Part shown: positions 25,683-35,701 of the stretch, piece after piece
How the letters are laid out: each line of letters opens with the position of its first letter
Numbering within the stretch: the stretch's first letter is position 1
Assembly (NCBI GenBank): GCA_965224845.1
Contig: CBDDAJ010000032.1
Span: 124,001 to 188,000, forward strand
Length of the DNA: 64,000 bases
Origin: Wocania_A sp965224845
GTDB taxonomy: Bacteria > Bacteroidota > Bacteroidia > Flavobacteriales > Flavobacteriaceae
Direction: 5' to 3'
The notes under the pieces: generated by a model
What the model was told of the DNA's origin: nothing
Seen by the model: the letters and a program-made list of their open reading frames with translations, nothing else
The model's database searches: none
Translations under genes and position numbers: made by a program

Positions 25683-28600
25683 ATGAAAATTAAACTAACT
25701 ACTACCTTTTTCTTGTTTAGAAAAAGGCTTTTAACCATCATTATGAGAACTTTTATATTCTTATTATGTTCTTTAACTTTCGGGTTCTCTCCAATCGATA
25801 TTTTTTCCCAGAACACTCAGATTGAGATAAAAAAAGATCAATCCTTATCTGTTGATGAAGTATTCAAAATTATTAAAAGACAAACAGATTATAGGTTTAT
25901 TTATCAGGAAGATATGTTTAAGCACTTCCCAAAAATACATGTGAATAAAGGAAGTATTCAAGCCAATAAATTATTGGATAAAAGCCTTAGGCATGGTGAT
26001 TTTCTTTTTTCAATTGCATCTAACAATACGATTTTAATTAAGAAGAAATTAGTGCCCACAAATACGGAGGTACAAAAAAATGTTATTAAAGGTGTTGTAA
26101 CAGATGGAACACTTCCGCTTCCCGGGGCCAGTATTATAATTAAAGGTACTCAAACAGGCACTCAAACAGATTTTGACGGGAATTACTCTATTGAGGCCAA
26201 GAAAGGTGATATCCTTGTATTTAGTTATGTAGGAATGACCACTCAGGAGATACAAATAGGGACATCAGATATCATTAATGTAGAAATGGTAGCCGACACG
26301 TCTCTTGACGAAGTTCTGGTTGTAGCATATGGTACTGCTAAAAAAGCAGATTTTACAGGGTCTGCAACCCAGTTAAATAGCGAAGCACTTTCAAAAATAA
26401 CTGTCGCTAATGTTTCCGCCGCTATAGAGGGAGCTTCAGCAGGGGTTTCTGTAACCGCAGCAGGCGGGCAACCTGGTCAGGGGCAATCTATACGTATAAG
26501 AGGTTTTGGTTCTTTTAGTGCTGGTAGTGCTCCTTTATATGTTGTAGATGGAATTCCCTTTTATGGATCAATAAATTCTATTAACCCTACTGATATAGAG
26601 AGCTTAACTATTTTAAAAGACGCAGCGTCTACATCCCTCTACGGAAATAAAGCAGCAAACGGAGTCATTATGATTACCACTAAAAGCGGGAAAAATAGAA
26701 AAGGACAGTTTACTTTAAATGCATCAACTAGTATTGTTGATCGTGCAATAGATGAGTACGATAGATTAGGTCCTGATGCATATTATGAAATTATGTGGGA
26801 ATCCATGCGAAACAGTCAAGCCATTCCGGGTGTAGATTCTGCAGCCGATGTTACTGCGGCTAATGCTTTTGCGTCATCTAATATTATTACAGAATTATTA
26901 AATAACCCCTATAATGTTGCTGATGACCAAATTGTAGGCCTTGATGGTAAGATTAATCCTAATGCCAGATTATTGTATAACGATGTGGATTGGACTGATG
27001 CCATTACGAGAGTTGGAATACGCCATAATTATGATATTAATTATCAGGGAGGAACAGACCAAAGTGACTTATATGTATCTCTGGGCTATTTAGATGAAGA
27101 AGGCTATATTTTAAAATCTGATTTTGAGAGGTTTTCAGGACGAATTAATGCGAATTATCAAGCTAACAATTGGCTAAAGACCGGGTTGAATATTGCTGTT
27201 ACTACTTCTAAAGGAAACCAAGCCCAAACAGGAAGTACACAAAATAATTCGTTTGTCAATCCTGCACGTTTTACTAGAAGAGTCGCGCCTATTTACCCTA
27301 TTTACCAGCATGACGCTTCCGGGAATTTTATTTTGGATGAAAATGGAAACCGTCTTTATGAATTAGATGATAATAGACCTAATGGCGCTAGCGGTGGAAG
27401 GCATATTCTAGCAGAAATAGATTATAATGAAGATGTGGATGAAGTTACTTCTATAAGTGGAAAAACCTATTTTGATATTAATTTTACTCAAGATTTAATG
27501 CTAACGGTTAATGCCAGTTGGGATCAAAGACATTGGTATACCACAGATTTTGAAAATAAGATAATTGGAGATGGTGCCCCGGGAGGTAAAGCTTCAAGAA
27601 GATACAATAGAAGAACAGTTATAGGATTTAACCAGCTTTTAAAATATAATAAATCGTTTGGCGATCATAATTTTAACTTATTAGCGGCGCATGAATCTTT
27701 AGAGAGAAAAGTAAATAACTTTACAGGTTCAAGAAGCCAATTAATAGCTGATGGTAATACTGAATTAATAAATTTTGTTACTACTACTAATTTAGAGTCT
27801 GCTACAGATTTACTTAGAGATGAAAGTTATTTTGGACGTTTTAATTATGATTATGATGGCACATATTTTTTAAGTGCATCTTATCGTACAGATGGGACTT
27901 CAAAATTTGCATCAGATGTACGATGGGGAGAATTTTGGTCCTTGGGAGTAGCTTGGCGATTAGAAAGAGAGTCTTTTATTGAAAATATAGAAGCCATAAA
28001 TCTATTAAAACTTAGGGCGTCGTATGGAGAATTGGGGAATAACTCCGGAATTGGATGGTATGCCTATCAAGGATTATATGACTTAGATTTTAATAACCAG
28101 TCTGAATCAGGATTTTTACAAGCCTCACTTGAAGCTCCTTTACTTGAATGGGAAGCTAGCGAAAGCTATGATGTTGCCATAGAATTTGGATTATGGAATA
28201 GATTAAATGGAACGGTTGAGTATTATAATCGAGAATCTGCTAATTTACTTTTTGATGTGCCTTTACCACTTTCAAGTGGAAGCGAGGACATTCCAAGAAA
28301 CATAGGGACCTTATTTAATAGAGGTATTGAAGTAAGCTTAGATTACGATGTTATAAAAAATGATAATTTCAATTGGAATTTTGGCATAAACGCAACAACC
28401 ATAAAAAATGAGTTTACAAAACTGCCCCAAGACGAAATTATAAATGGCTCAAAAAAATTAATGGTAGGTCGCTCAATTTATGATTATTGGCTAAAAGATT
28501 GGTACGGTGTAGATCCGGCAGACGGTGCAGCACTGTATACAGCAAGTCAGGATGCTATTGATGCCGGAGGGTCAGATATAAGAGTAATTGATGGCAATAG

Positions 28601-29135
28601 TTTAACAACCAATCAGGCCAATGCAGCATTTCATTATGCAGGAACTGCAATTCCGGATTTAATAGGGGCCATAAATAATTCGTTTAGATATAAAAACTTT
28701 AATTTAAGTGTCTTGTTTACTTACCAAATAGGAGGAAAAAGCTTAGATTATAATTATCAAGATATCATGAGTTCTGGTGGATATGGAACCGCAAAAAGTG
28801 TTGATATTTTAAGACGTTGGCAACAACCAGGAGATATAACAGATGTACCCCGGTTAGATGCCTCGCAAACCACTAATTTTAATGCCAGATCAGATAGGTG
28901 GTTAGTTGATAGCTCTTTTTTCAATATGAAACGTATTAATTTTTCATATGATTTGCCATCAAATTTTATAAACACCATGGGAATAAATACAGCGAAACTG
29001 TATTTAAGTGCAGAGAATGTATTTTCTATTAATGCCAGAAAAGGCTTAAACATACAGCAGAATTTTAGTGGAACAACTTCAAATGTTTACACCCCATCAA
29101 GAATAGTTTCTTTAGGATTAAATGTTAAATTTTAA
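25683..29135 (+). CDS. SusC/RagA-family TonB-linked outer-membrane protein with STN domain (PUL A)
   Basis: 1150 residues. Residues 1-43 are the leader, ending in FSQ. The STN domain lies at about 45-120 (SVDEVFKIIKRQTDYRFIYQ). A carboxypeptidase-regulatory-like domain lies at about 130-205 (PLPGASIIIKGTQTGTQTDF, FSYVGMTTQEI). The SusC signature DEVLVVAYGTAKKADFTGS opens the plug (IRIRGFGSFSAGSAPLYVVD), and the barrel runs to a C-terminal Phe (LGLNVKF). It imports an oligosaccharide through TonB and, by its STN domain, signals to FecR. The SusD gene follows with a 10-bp gap. The substrate is unknown. Confidence 0.95.
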   Translation: MKIKLTTTFFLFRKRLLTIIMRTFIFLLCSLTFGFSPIDIFSQNTQIEIKKDQSLSVDEVFKIIKRQTDYRFIYQEDMFKHFPKIHVNKGSIQANKLLDKSLRHGDFLFSIASNNTILIKKKLVPTNTEVQKNVIKGVVTDGTLPLPGASIIIKGTQTGTQTDFDGNYSIEAKKGDILVFSYVGMTTQEIQIGTSDIINVEMVADTSLDEVLVVAYGTAKKADFTGSATQLNSEALSKITVANVSAAIEGASAGVSVTAAGGQPGQGQSIRIRGFGSFSAGSAPLYVVDGIPFYGSINSINPTDIESLTILKDAASTSLYGNKAANGVIMITTKSGKNRKGQFTLNASTSIVDRAIDEYDRLGPDAYYEIMWESMRNSQAIPGVDSAADVTAANAFASSNIITELLNNPYNVADDQIVGLDGKINPNARLLYNDVDWTDAITRVGIRHNYDINYQGGTDQSDLYVSLGYLDEEGYILKSDFERFSGRINANYQANNWLKTGLNIAVTTSKGNQAQTGSTQNNSFVNPARFTRRVAPIYPIYQHDASGNFILDENGNRLYELDDNRPNGASGGRHILAEIDYNEDVDEVTSISGKTYFDINFTQDLMLTVNASWDQRHWYTTDFENKIIGDGAPGGKASRRYNRRTVIGFNQLLKYNKSFGDHNFNLLAAHESLERKVNNFTGSRSQLIADGNTELINFVTTTNLESATDLLRDESYFGRFNYDYDGTYFLSASYRTDGTSKFASDVRWGEFWSLGVAWRLERESFIENIEAINLLKLRASYGELGNNSGIGWYAYQGLYDLDFNNQSESGFLQASLEAPLLEWEASESYDVAIEFGLWNRLNGTVEYYNRESANLLFDVPLPLSSGSEDIPRNIGTLFNRGIEVSLDYDVIKNDNFNWNFGINATTIKNEFTKLPQDEIINGSKKLMVGRSIYDYWLKDWYGVDPADGAALYTASQDAIDAGGSDIRVIDGNSLTTNQANAAFHYAGTAIPDLIGAINNSFRYKNFNLSVLFTYQIGGKSLDYNYQDIMSSGGYGTAKSVDILRRWQQPGDITDVPRLDASQTTNFNARSDRWLVDSSFFNMKRINFSYDLPSNFINTMGINTAKLYLSAENVFSINARKGLNIQQNFSGTTSNVYTPSRIVSLGLNVKF

Positions 29136-29145
29136 AAAAAAAGCA

Positions 29146-30642
29146 ATGAAAAAAATAATAATTTCTTTTATCGGAATTTTGGCTGTTTCCCTTTGTTTTA
29201 CAGCTTGTGAAAAAGATTACTTAGACACATTTCCTACAGACCAAGTATCGTCTGCAACAGCAGTATTAACTACAGATAATGCCTTAACAGCATTAAATGG
29301 AATACACAGGGCATTGTATACGGAGTATGGAAGTCAAGGACGAGGTGGAGCAGGAGCTTTTAATATCCATATAGACGAAGCTGGAGAAGATCATGTATTT
29401 AACAGAAGTAACTGGACACATTCTTATAGATGGCGACCAAATTCTGAACCAGACAACTCGTATAATAAAGCAAATTGGGCCATGTTCTATCAATGGATCG
29501 CCAATGCCAATGTTCTAATTAATGGGATAGATAATGCAACTGGAGAGCAAGCCGACAGAGATGCTATAAAAGGACAGGCTTTAGTTTATAGAGCGTTTTG
29601 CCATTTCCATTTAGTGCGCTTATGGGGCAATAGATATGAACCAGGTGGCGGGAATTCTCAATTGGGGGTTCCTATTAAAACAGATAATTCTATTGATCCT
29701 ATTGCCAGAAATACAGTAGAAGAAGTTTATGCTCAAATTAATAAAGACTTAGATGAGGCTATCGTTTTATTAGATGGTTATACTCGAGCAAACAAATCTC
29801 ATTTTAATGCCAATGTTGCCAAAGGCTTAAAAGCCAGAGTGGCTTTAGCACAAGGCCTTTGGGCAATAGCTGCACAATATGCTAGTGAGGCTAGAACAGG
29901 ATTTCCTTTAATGGACCAGGCCACCTATGCTAATGGATTTCAAATATTTTCTGAAGCCAATAGTGAGTTTATGTGGGCTAGCCAAATACAGGAAGATCAA
30001 ACTACTGGTGGAGATGCTTGGGGCAATTATGGCGCGTTTATTTCAAGAAACTTTAGTTCGTCTGCAATTCGTGGTAACCCCAGGTCCATTAGTAATTTGT
30101 TATACGATATGATTTCTACCACAGATGTACGTAAAACACTATGGGACCCAACAGGAGAACACTTAAACTTACCTCCGGGAGTTTCATTATTGTCCAGCCA
30201 TAAAAGATTCCCTTATACCAATCAAAAATTTATAGCAGTAAGTAACAGCGATAGCCGTGTAGATGTTCCTATGATGAGAGCGGCTGAAATGTATTTAATT
30301 GAAGCTGAAGCTTTGGCCAGAAACAATCAGGATGCTTTAGCAGCTCAAGCCTTATATAATATGGTAGTTACCAGAGATAGTGCATACACGTTATCAACCA
30401 ATACAGGACAGGCTTTAATTGATGAGATTATGGTGCAACGTCGTGTAGAATTATGGGGAGAAGGGTTTAGATGGTATGATCTAAAACGTTTAAACTTACC
30501 GTTAGACAGAACGGGGTCAAACCAAAGCTCAACATATACTAATGGAATTATGCAAGTTCCTGTAGGAGATAATAGATGGACATGGCCAATCCCTCAAGAC
30601 GAAATTGATGCTAACCCATTAATTGAGCAAAATCCAATATAG
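29146..30642 (+). CDS. SusD/RagB-family glycan-binding lipoprotein (PUL A)
   Basis: 498 residues from ATG at 29146; the frame is open from 29122 inside the end of susC, but the lipoprotein signal only makes sense from 29146. The lipobox is SLCFTAC, with the rest starting EKDYLDTFPTDQ. SusD landmarks are ALNGIHRALYTEYGSQGRGG, AIKGQALVYRAFCHFHLVRL and the C-terminal RRVELWGEGFRWYDLKRLNL. It lids the partner SusC and binds the glycan at the surface. No glycoside hydrolase follows; a terminator stands 49 bp after the stop. Confidence 0.95.
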   Translation: MKKIIISFIGILAVSLCFTACEKDYLDTFPTDQVSSATAVLTTDNALTALNGIHRALYTEYGSQGRGGAGAFNIHIDEAGEDHVFNRSNWTHSYRWRPNSEPDNSYNKANWAMFYQWIANANVLINGIDNATGEQADRDAIKGQALVYRAFCHFHLVRLWGNRYEPGGGNSQLGVPIKTDNSIDPIARNTVEEVYAQINKDLDEAIVLLDGYTRANKSHFNANVAKGLKARVALAQGLWAIAAQYASEARTGFPLMDQATYANGFQIFSEANSEFMWASQIQEDQTTGGDAWGNYGAFISRNFSSSAIRGNPRSISNLLYDMISTTDVRKTLWDPTGEHLNLPPGVSLLSSHKRFPYTNQKFIAVSNSDSRVDVPMMRAAEMYLIEAEALARNNQDALAAQALYNMVVTRDSAYTLSTNTGQALIDEIMVQRRVELWGEGFRWYDLKRLNLPLDRTGSNQSSTYTNGIMQVPVGDNRWTWPIPQDEIDANPLIEQNPI

Positions 30643-30690
30643 AAGATTATATTTGAATTAGTCTATAGCTTAACGCGTTAAGCCCATATA

Positions 30691-30725
30691 AAGCTTCTCT
30701 TTATAAAAAGAGGAGCTTTTTGTTT
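30691..30725 (+). terminator. Rho-independent terminator after PUL A susD
   Basis: AAGCTTCTCTTT (30691-30702) pairs with AAAGAGGAGCTT (30707-30718) with one T-G wobble, then TTTTGTTTTT. It closes PUL A. Confidence 0.85.
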
Positions 30726-30864
30726 TTAGGTAATTTTATTAGCGACATTTTATCCTTCTAAGAACTGTAAAGAAAGTGTTGGCTTCGCTATTAATTGTTT
30801 AAATAATGTGACTTTATTTAATATGAGGTGTCTCAATAATGTTGAACAAATAAATTTATCAATT

Positions 30865-31089
30865 ATGAAACACATAAATGGTTTAGTCATGTTGCTATTG
30901 TTAGTAGCATTTAGCTGCGGCAATAAAAAAGAAAAGAAAGAAGCAGAAGACACTGCTGTAAAGCTTGAAAAGCTACATATGGAGCAAGAAATAAAAGTAC
31001 TGGAAGCAGTAACTGAAGAAATGAAAAATACTGAAGCCAGCATTGAAGCATCTATAAAAAAGTTAGATGAAATGTTTAATGAATTATAA
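30865..31089 (+). CDS. Small coiled-coil lipoprotein
   Basis: 74 residues from ATG at 30865; an in-frame upstream ATG at 30808 would hide the lipoprotein signal. The signal is MKHINGLVMLLLLVAFSC with Cys18. The mature part is charged and helical (KLEKLHMEQEIKVLEAVTEE), with heptad-like spacing of Leu/Ile/Met. No family is recognised. It is 11 bp before the Lys-rich secreted protein, so both are probably one transcript acting in the periplasm or at the outer membrane. Confidence 0.75.
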   Translation: MKHINGLVMLLLLVAFSCGNKKEKKEAEDTAVKLEKLHMEQEIKVLEAVTEEMKNTEASIEASIKKLDEMFNEL

Positions 31090-31100
31090 AATTTAAAACC

Positions 31101-31682
31101 ATGAAAAAAGCATTTAAAGTTATTATTACTCTTATACTAATACTGGGTTTTACTACTCAAAATGCTTTTGCTCAAAAACCAGCAAAAGCACCAAAAAAGG
31201 TTAAAACTGAAAAGCAAATTAAAAAAGTAGAAGAACGAGTTAAGAAAGAAAAAGAACTAAAAAATAATGAAAAAGACAAGGCTGAAAAAAAGCTAAAGGA
31301 CAAGGAAAAAGAGCTTAAAGATAAAAAGAAAGACGTTGAGAGTAAAGGAAACTCTTATGGTAAGAATAAAGAAGGACTTGAGGGTAAAGATTTTGGACAA
31401 GAACGGGCGAGGCAAGCAAAATTAAATAAAGAGCAAAAGGTTAAAGCATTAAAGCAAACTGTTGAAAAAGGAACCTCTAAGGTAAATAGTACAAGAGAGC
31501 GAGTTAAGAAAATAAAAGAAGACTTAAAGCGCCAGAAGAAAGAAGGGAAGCTAACAGAGGAAGCGTATGAGGAAAAAGTTGAGAAATTAAAATCTATTGA
31601 AAAAGAAGCTGATGCTTTAGAAGCGAAGATTAAAAAAGGAAAGAAATTAGGTAAATCGTCAGAAAAAGAATCAGAAAAATAG
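31101..31682 (+). CDS. Lys/Glu-rich secreted coiled-coil protein
   Basis: 193 residues. The signal peptide (KVIITLILILGFTTQNAFAQ) is followed by an extremely charged helical body rich in Lys and Glu, for example VEERVKKEKELKNNEKDKAE and LKRQKKEGKLTEEAYEEKVE. Long coiled coil is the only structure apparent. No enzyme motif or family is recognised. It follows the small coiled-coil lipoprotein by 11 bp, so the two may bind each other. It is basic and could contact the cell wall or nucleic acids, but that is a guess. Confidence 0.75.
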   Translation: MKKAFKVIITLILILGFTTQNAFAQKPAKAPKKVKTEKQIKKVEERVKKEKELKNNEKDKAEKKLKDKEKELKDKKKDVESKGNSYGKNKEGLEGKDFGQERARQAKLNKEQKVKALKQTVEKGTSKVNSTRERVKKIKEDLKRQKKEGKLTEEAYEEKVEKLKSIEKEADALEAKIKKGKKLGKSSEKESEK

Positions 31683-31742
31683 GCAGACGAGCTACAAAGA
31701 AGGATGTATTCTGTGTATTTCATCGAAAATCGCGCTAATATA

Positions 31743-31773
31743 TTGTAATAGTATAAAGTGGCTGTTACTTTTG
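31743..31773 (+). promoter_or_regulatory. Bacteroidota-type promoter of the DUF4382 gene
   Basis: TTG at 31743-31745 and TACTTTTG at 31766-31773 are separated by 20 bp, a full match to TTG-N(19-21)-TAnnTTTG. Transcription would start near 31780, after the ATG at 31777, so translation should begin at 31798. Confidence 0.75.
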
Positions 31774-31797
31774 TAAATGACTGAAAAAAAAGGAGTT

Positions 31798-32628
31798 ATG
31801 AGTTTTAACTATTTTAAACCCATTTTTGGCGTTGTTGCAGTTTTAATGCTTTTAATGTTTAATTGTAATAATGAAGAAAGCAGTAATAATGATACGGCTA
31901 GGGTTCAATTAAAATTGGTTGATGAACCAGGTGATTATTTAGAAGTTAACATTGAAATTGTAGATATACAATACAAATCGTCGGAAGGTGAGGGAGGCTG
32001 GGAAAGCTTTGCACCAGAAGGAGGATATCCTATTAATGTTGATATAACTGAGCTCATTGCGGGTAATAGTTTGCTATTAACTGACGAAGTTGTTCCTGTT
32101 GGAATATTAAAACAGGTAAGATTGGTTCTTAGCGATAATAATACACTTAAAATTGAAGGTGAAGAGGGGCTAATTCCTTTAAACACGCCTAGTGCTCAGC
32201 AATCTGGTTTGAAGCTTAATTTAAACGAGGAATTAGAAGCTGGCTTTGTATATACTTTTGTTTTGGATTGGAATGTGCAGAAGTCAATTGTTAAGGCAGG
32301 AAATTCCGGGAAATATAATTTAAAGCCAGTTATTAAAGTGAATGCTGAAATTAGTTCAGGATCTATAGAAGGTAAGATAACCGAAATTATAGATAATATT
32401 GAAACACCAATTGAAAATGAAATAGTACAGGTATATTCGATTGATGATGTTTTAATTAAAGACACTTTAACTGATGCGGATGGAGATTTTATGATACAAG
32501 GGCTGGAAGCTGGTAATTATATTTTAAAGGTTTCAAAAACAGGGTATAAGGAATATGTTTCTGAGGAAGTTACTGTTGCAGTTGGTAATATTGAGTCCAT
32601 AGGTACTATAATACTTGAATTAGAATAA
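31798..32628 (+). CDS. DUF4382-domain lipoprotein
   Basis: 276 residues from ATG at 31798, chosen because the promoter leaves the ATG at 31777 outside the transcript. The lipoprotein signal is LMLLMFNC. The DUF4382-type domain (about 30-180) contains ARVQLKLVDEPGDYLEVNIE, PINVDITELIAGNSLLLTDE and VGILKQVRLVLSDNN. A carboxypeptidase-regulatory-like beta-sandwich follows (SIEGKITEIIDNIETPIENE, LEAGNYILKVSKTGYKEYVS). These are outer-membrane lipoproteins of unknown role. It has its own promoter and a terminator after it, so it is a single-gene unit. Confidence 0.85.
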   Translation: MSFNYFKPIFGVVAVLMLLMFNCNNEESSNNDTARVQLKLVDEPGDYLEVNIEIVDIQYKSSEGEGGWESFAPEGGYPINVDITELIAGNSLLLTDEVVPVGILKQVRLVLSDNNTLKIEGEEGLIPLNTPSAQQSGLKLNLNEELEAGFVYTFVLDWNVQKSIVKAGNSGKYNLKPVIKVNAEISSGSIEGKITEIIDNIETPIENEIVQVYSIDDVLIKDTLTDADGDFMIQGLEAGNYILKVSKTGYKEYVSEEVTVAVGNIESIGTIILELE

Positions 32629-32649
32629 AAATAATATAAATATTATGCT

Positions 32650-32676
32650 AAAACCCACTTATTGAAGTGGGTTTTT
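32650..32676. terminator. Bidirectional terminator between convergent genes
   Basis: AAACCCACTT pairs with AAGTGGGTTT over a 4-nt loop, with A and T runs on both flanks. It serves the DUF4382 gene (plus) and possibly the GH101 gene (minus). Confidence 0.9.
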
Positions 32677-32750
32677 ATTTGAAATGACGTTTTTAAAAGT
32701 TGAAGGCAATTACTAGAATTAGCATATGTTATAAAACATGCTCACAACTG

Positions 32751-35696
32751 TTATTTGAACGCGATGATTTCAATATCATCAATGATGAGGTCTGATTCTT
32801 TTTTGTTGTTTTTTACAAAACCAAACCATGTATTTCCCGACTTAGCTCCTGTAAATGTTGCTTTGTAGTTTTGCGTTTCAAATTGAGAATTTATAATATG
32901 CTCCGTTAATATTTGAGTATTATCACCAATAACAAATGAATAATCTTTGGCTTCGGCTTGATAATTAAAGCTTACCGTATACTTTTTTCCTGGTTTAAAA
33001 CGTATATTTTGAGGAATGGTTTGCGCGACCAAACCTTTTACATTTTCATGCATTTTTAAAGACCATTTACCATTTAAAACGTCGTCAACCTTTTTGTTAT
33101 TCCACCCTTTTTGAGTGTATGGTGAATGAAGTTCTGACAGATGAATTCTGGGGTCATTAGCGCCTCCGGCAGGACCCTTAACAAAGGGATAAATCCCAGA
33201 CGGTACATGCTCGAAATCTTCTTTAAAATAAATACTATCGGGTTTAATGGTATGTTGAATTTGTTTTACCCGAACATTATCAAAAACTACCGTACTATCT
33301 CCTTTCCCAGCTTTTAAATATAACTCAACATCTTCATGATAATTTTTTACATCAAAATGCACGTACATACGTTGCATTTTAGAGCCATGTTTACTATCGG
33401 CAGCGATAAAGTTTTCCCAAAGCGAATTTTCAGTATAGTTATATGTATTCTGGTTGTCTTGCTTTATACCTAAAACAGCTTTTCTGTTTTTGGTTTTAAC
33501 ATATACCGAAGCATAATAGTGCCCCTTAGGCAATCGTTTTAAAGTTTGACTCACACGGGCTTCATCACCCCCTTCAATGTGGAGCTCGTATTGTCCATTA
33601 GAATTTCTTTTAACTCTGGCATGAGCTTCTTTTGCAATCCAGTTTGTTAAATCCCCACTATTAAAAGCATTGTTTTTTATTAAAGTGCCTTCACCCCAAT
33701 TTATATCTTCTTTGCTTTGCTTGTTTTGATAAATAACATATGGCGTTTTCGCTTTCGCGGAAAGTGTTATAGTACCGTTTTTAACTTTAATCTCTTTTTC
33801 ATTAATCCTTCCTAAGTCTGATAATTCGTAAATGTAAACCGAGGTTGTGTTTTGCCATGAGTTTGGTAATTGCCATGTGGTGTCATCATTATTAGAATTC
33901 CAGTGATACAGCTTTTCTTCAGAGATGGGATTCCAAGGGAGGAGGTAAGCGTGTTTATTATAAACTATGATACCATCTTTTGTAATGGTTTTGTAACCTG
34001 AAGCTTCAGATACAACAACATTATTTTTTAATATAATGGATTGGTCATCCCATTTTAAAATTGGGAAATACTGTAAATATTTGGTAGGTAAATTTACATC
34101 AAATGTAATATCAATACAATCGTCAAAGTTAATTCTGCCTTGCCAACCTTCAAAATCTACCATTTCTGCACCGCCAAGTAAAGGGTGTTTGGCAATCCAT
34201 GTATCTTTTTGATGGTTTCTAATAAATCTAACTATTTTACTATTATAGCCTTTAATACTGGTACCTCCATATTTGTAATCTACTGCCCAATGATTCCATA
34301 CGGCATCGTATTCATGGTCTTGTGGAAATTCGGTGGTATAATACAACCCTAATGAATGTATCTCGCGCCCTAATTGTCTACTATCCCAACTCCCTTTGGC
34401 ATACCAAACATCTACATATAAAAAATCTAATCCCGGAACCTGGTCCTTTAGTGATTTTAATCGCCTTAACCTATTGCCGGATACACCGTCATAGCGTTTA
34501 TCCATATAGTAAGATTGATCTAACCAATTCCAGCCTCTTGCCGATTTATTTATTAATGTTTCATTAAAAGCACTTGCCTCAGGGTAAGATTCGGTACCAT
34601 TAACATGTACACCTATAGATGCGTTATACTTTTTGGCTGCATTACATAATATATTCATTTCCTCTGCGCCTCCTTGTCTGTGGCCAATATCTCCGTAATC
34701 CGGATGCTTAGAGTCATGACCTTCAGATCCGTATCCTTTTAAAATAACATACTGCCCCAAACCATCGGTATTTAAGTAAACACGTTTGGTTTCTTCTAAT
34801 GATTTGGTAAACGGATTAGTGGCTTGACTACTAAAATTCATAGGAATACGCTGTACCACCATATTGGGAATTTTTTCTGAACCTACAGGCGTATTTAAAA
34901 TAGATCTATATGCAATGGCACCATCTTGCCAGTCTATTTTTGAATCGCTATTTACATCATCAGTAATCACCATTTTTACTTCCGGTAAAGGACTTGGTGT
35001 AATTGCTCGATGTGCTCTGTAAATCCATGAACCACTCCAAATGCTGGTCTTTAAAATTTTACCTTGCGATATGGTTTGTTTTTTAATGCGGTTTTTATCT
35101 GTTTTTTCTTCAACAGCATTTGTCCATAATGCCGCTGCTAACTGATCTGTGTTTAGTATGGCGTATAAAAATCCTTTTGGAATACTATCTGTAGCTGTTT
35201 TTCGTGTTAATCTTTGAAAGGTGTCACCACTGCCTTTAATAGCTGTATACATTTTAGAACCAGAAAACTGAGCACTTTTTTCGATACTTTTTATACTTAG
35301 CAAATTGTGATTAGGAATTTCAATAGTATGCAGTTTAAACGTTCCTTTTTCTGTTACATTATCAAATTTTAGGATAACCGAATTTTTTATAACTTTTATA
35401 TGCAGATCAATTTGTAAATCGATTTCATCAATATTTAAAACATAATGAATAGCATCTCTTTTAGTGTTAGATTGTATTCTAGGGATAAAGGCTTCTCCAT
35501 TTAGTTTAATAGTTTTTATACTGTTTTCATTTCCAAAAAAGTTAGCCTTGTTGGCTTTCCATTGATAACTAACAATTCTAGGAAAACCTTTATCGACTAA
35601 AACGCTTAAGTAATCAGAATGAAGCGTAGTAAGCTCTTGAGCTGTTGTATAAAGCGATATAAAGCAGCTAAGAATTAATAGGTATAGGGGTTTCAT
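32751..35696 (-). CDS. GH101-like endo-alpha-N-acetylgalactosaminidase
   Basis: 981 residues. A signal peptide ends at TTAQ. A beta-sandwich of about 270 residues is followed by a (beta/alpha)8 domain with GH101 landmarks. LDFLYVDVWYAKG contains Asp429, matching the family nucleophile. LYYTTEFPQD contains Glu456, matching the acid/base. EYDAVWNHWAVDYKYGG resembles the family block after it. The C-terminus carries galactose-binding-like modules (about 690-830 and 850-981). GH101 enzymes release the core-1 disaccharide Gal-GalNAc from Ser/Thr of mucin-type glycoproteins. No T9SS domain is seen. It is the last gene of PUL B, 5 bp after the FG-GAP lipoprotein, so PUL B probably targets O-glycans. 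The assignment is by motif memory, not alignment. Confidence 0.8.
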   Translation of the reverse strand: MKPLYLLILSCFISLYTTAQELTTLHSDYLSVLVDKGFPRIVSYQWKANKANFFGNENSIKTIKLNGEAFIPRIQSNTKRDAIHYVLNIDEIDLQIDLHIKVIKNSVILKFDNVTEKGTFKLHTIEIPNHNLLSIKSIEKSAQFSGSKMYTAIKGSGDTFQRLTRKTATDSIPKGFLYAILNTDQLAAALWTNAVEEKTDKNRIKKQTISQGKILKTSIWSGSWIYRAHRAITPSPLPEVKMVITDDVNSDSKIDWQDGAIAYRSILNTPVGSEKIPNMVVQRIPMNFSSQATNPFTKSLEETKRVYLNTDGLGQYVILKGYGSEGHDSKHPDYGDIGHRQGGAEEMNILCNAAKKYNASIGVHVNGTESYPEASAFNETLINKSARGWNWLDQSYYMDKRYDGVSGNRLRRLKSLKDQVPGLDFLYVDVWYAKGSWDSRQLGREIHSLGLYYTTEFPQDHEYDAVWNHWAVDYKYGGTSIKGYNSKIVRFIRNHQKDTWIAKHPLLGGAEMVDFEGWQGRINFDDCIDITFDVNLPTKYLQYFPILKWDDQSIILKNNVVVSEASGYKTITKDGIIVYNKHAYLLPWNPISEEKLYHWNSNNDDTTWQLPNSWQNTTSVYIYELSDLGRINEKEIKVKNGTITLSAKAKTPYVIYQNKQSKEDINWGEGTLIKNNAFNSGDLTNWIAKEAHARVKRNSNGQYELHIEGGDEARVSQTLKRLPKGHYYASVYVKTKNRKAVLGIKQDNQNTYNYTENSLWENFIAADSKHGSKMQRMYVHFDVKNYHEDVELYLKAGKGDSTVVFDNVRVKQIQHTIKPDSIYFKEDFEHVPSGIYPFVKGPAGGANDPRIHLSELHSPYTQKGWNNKKVDDVLNGKWSLKMHENVKGLVAQTIPQNIRFKPGKKYTVSFNYQAEAKDYSFVIGDNTQILTEHIINSQFETQNYKATFTGAKSGNTWFGFVKNNKKESDLIIDDIEIIAFK

Positions 35697-35701
35697 GAAA
35701 T

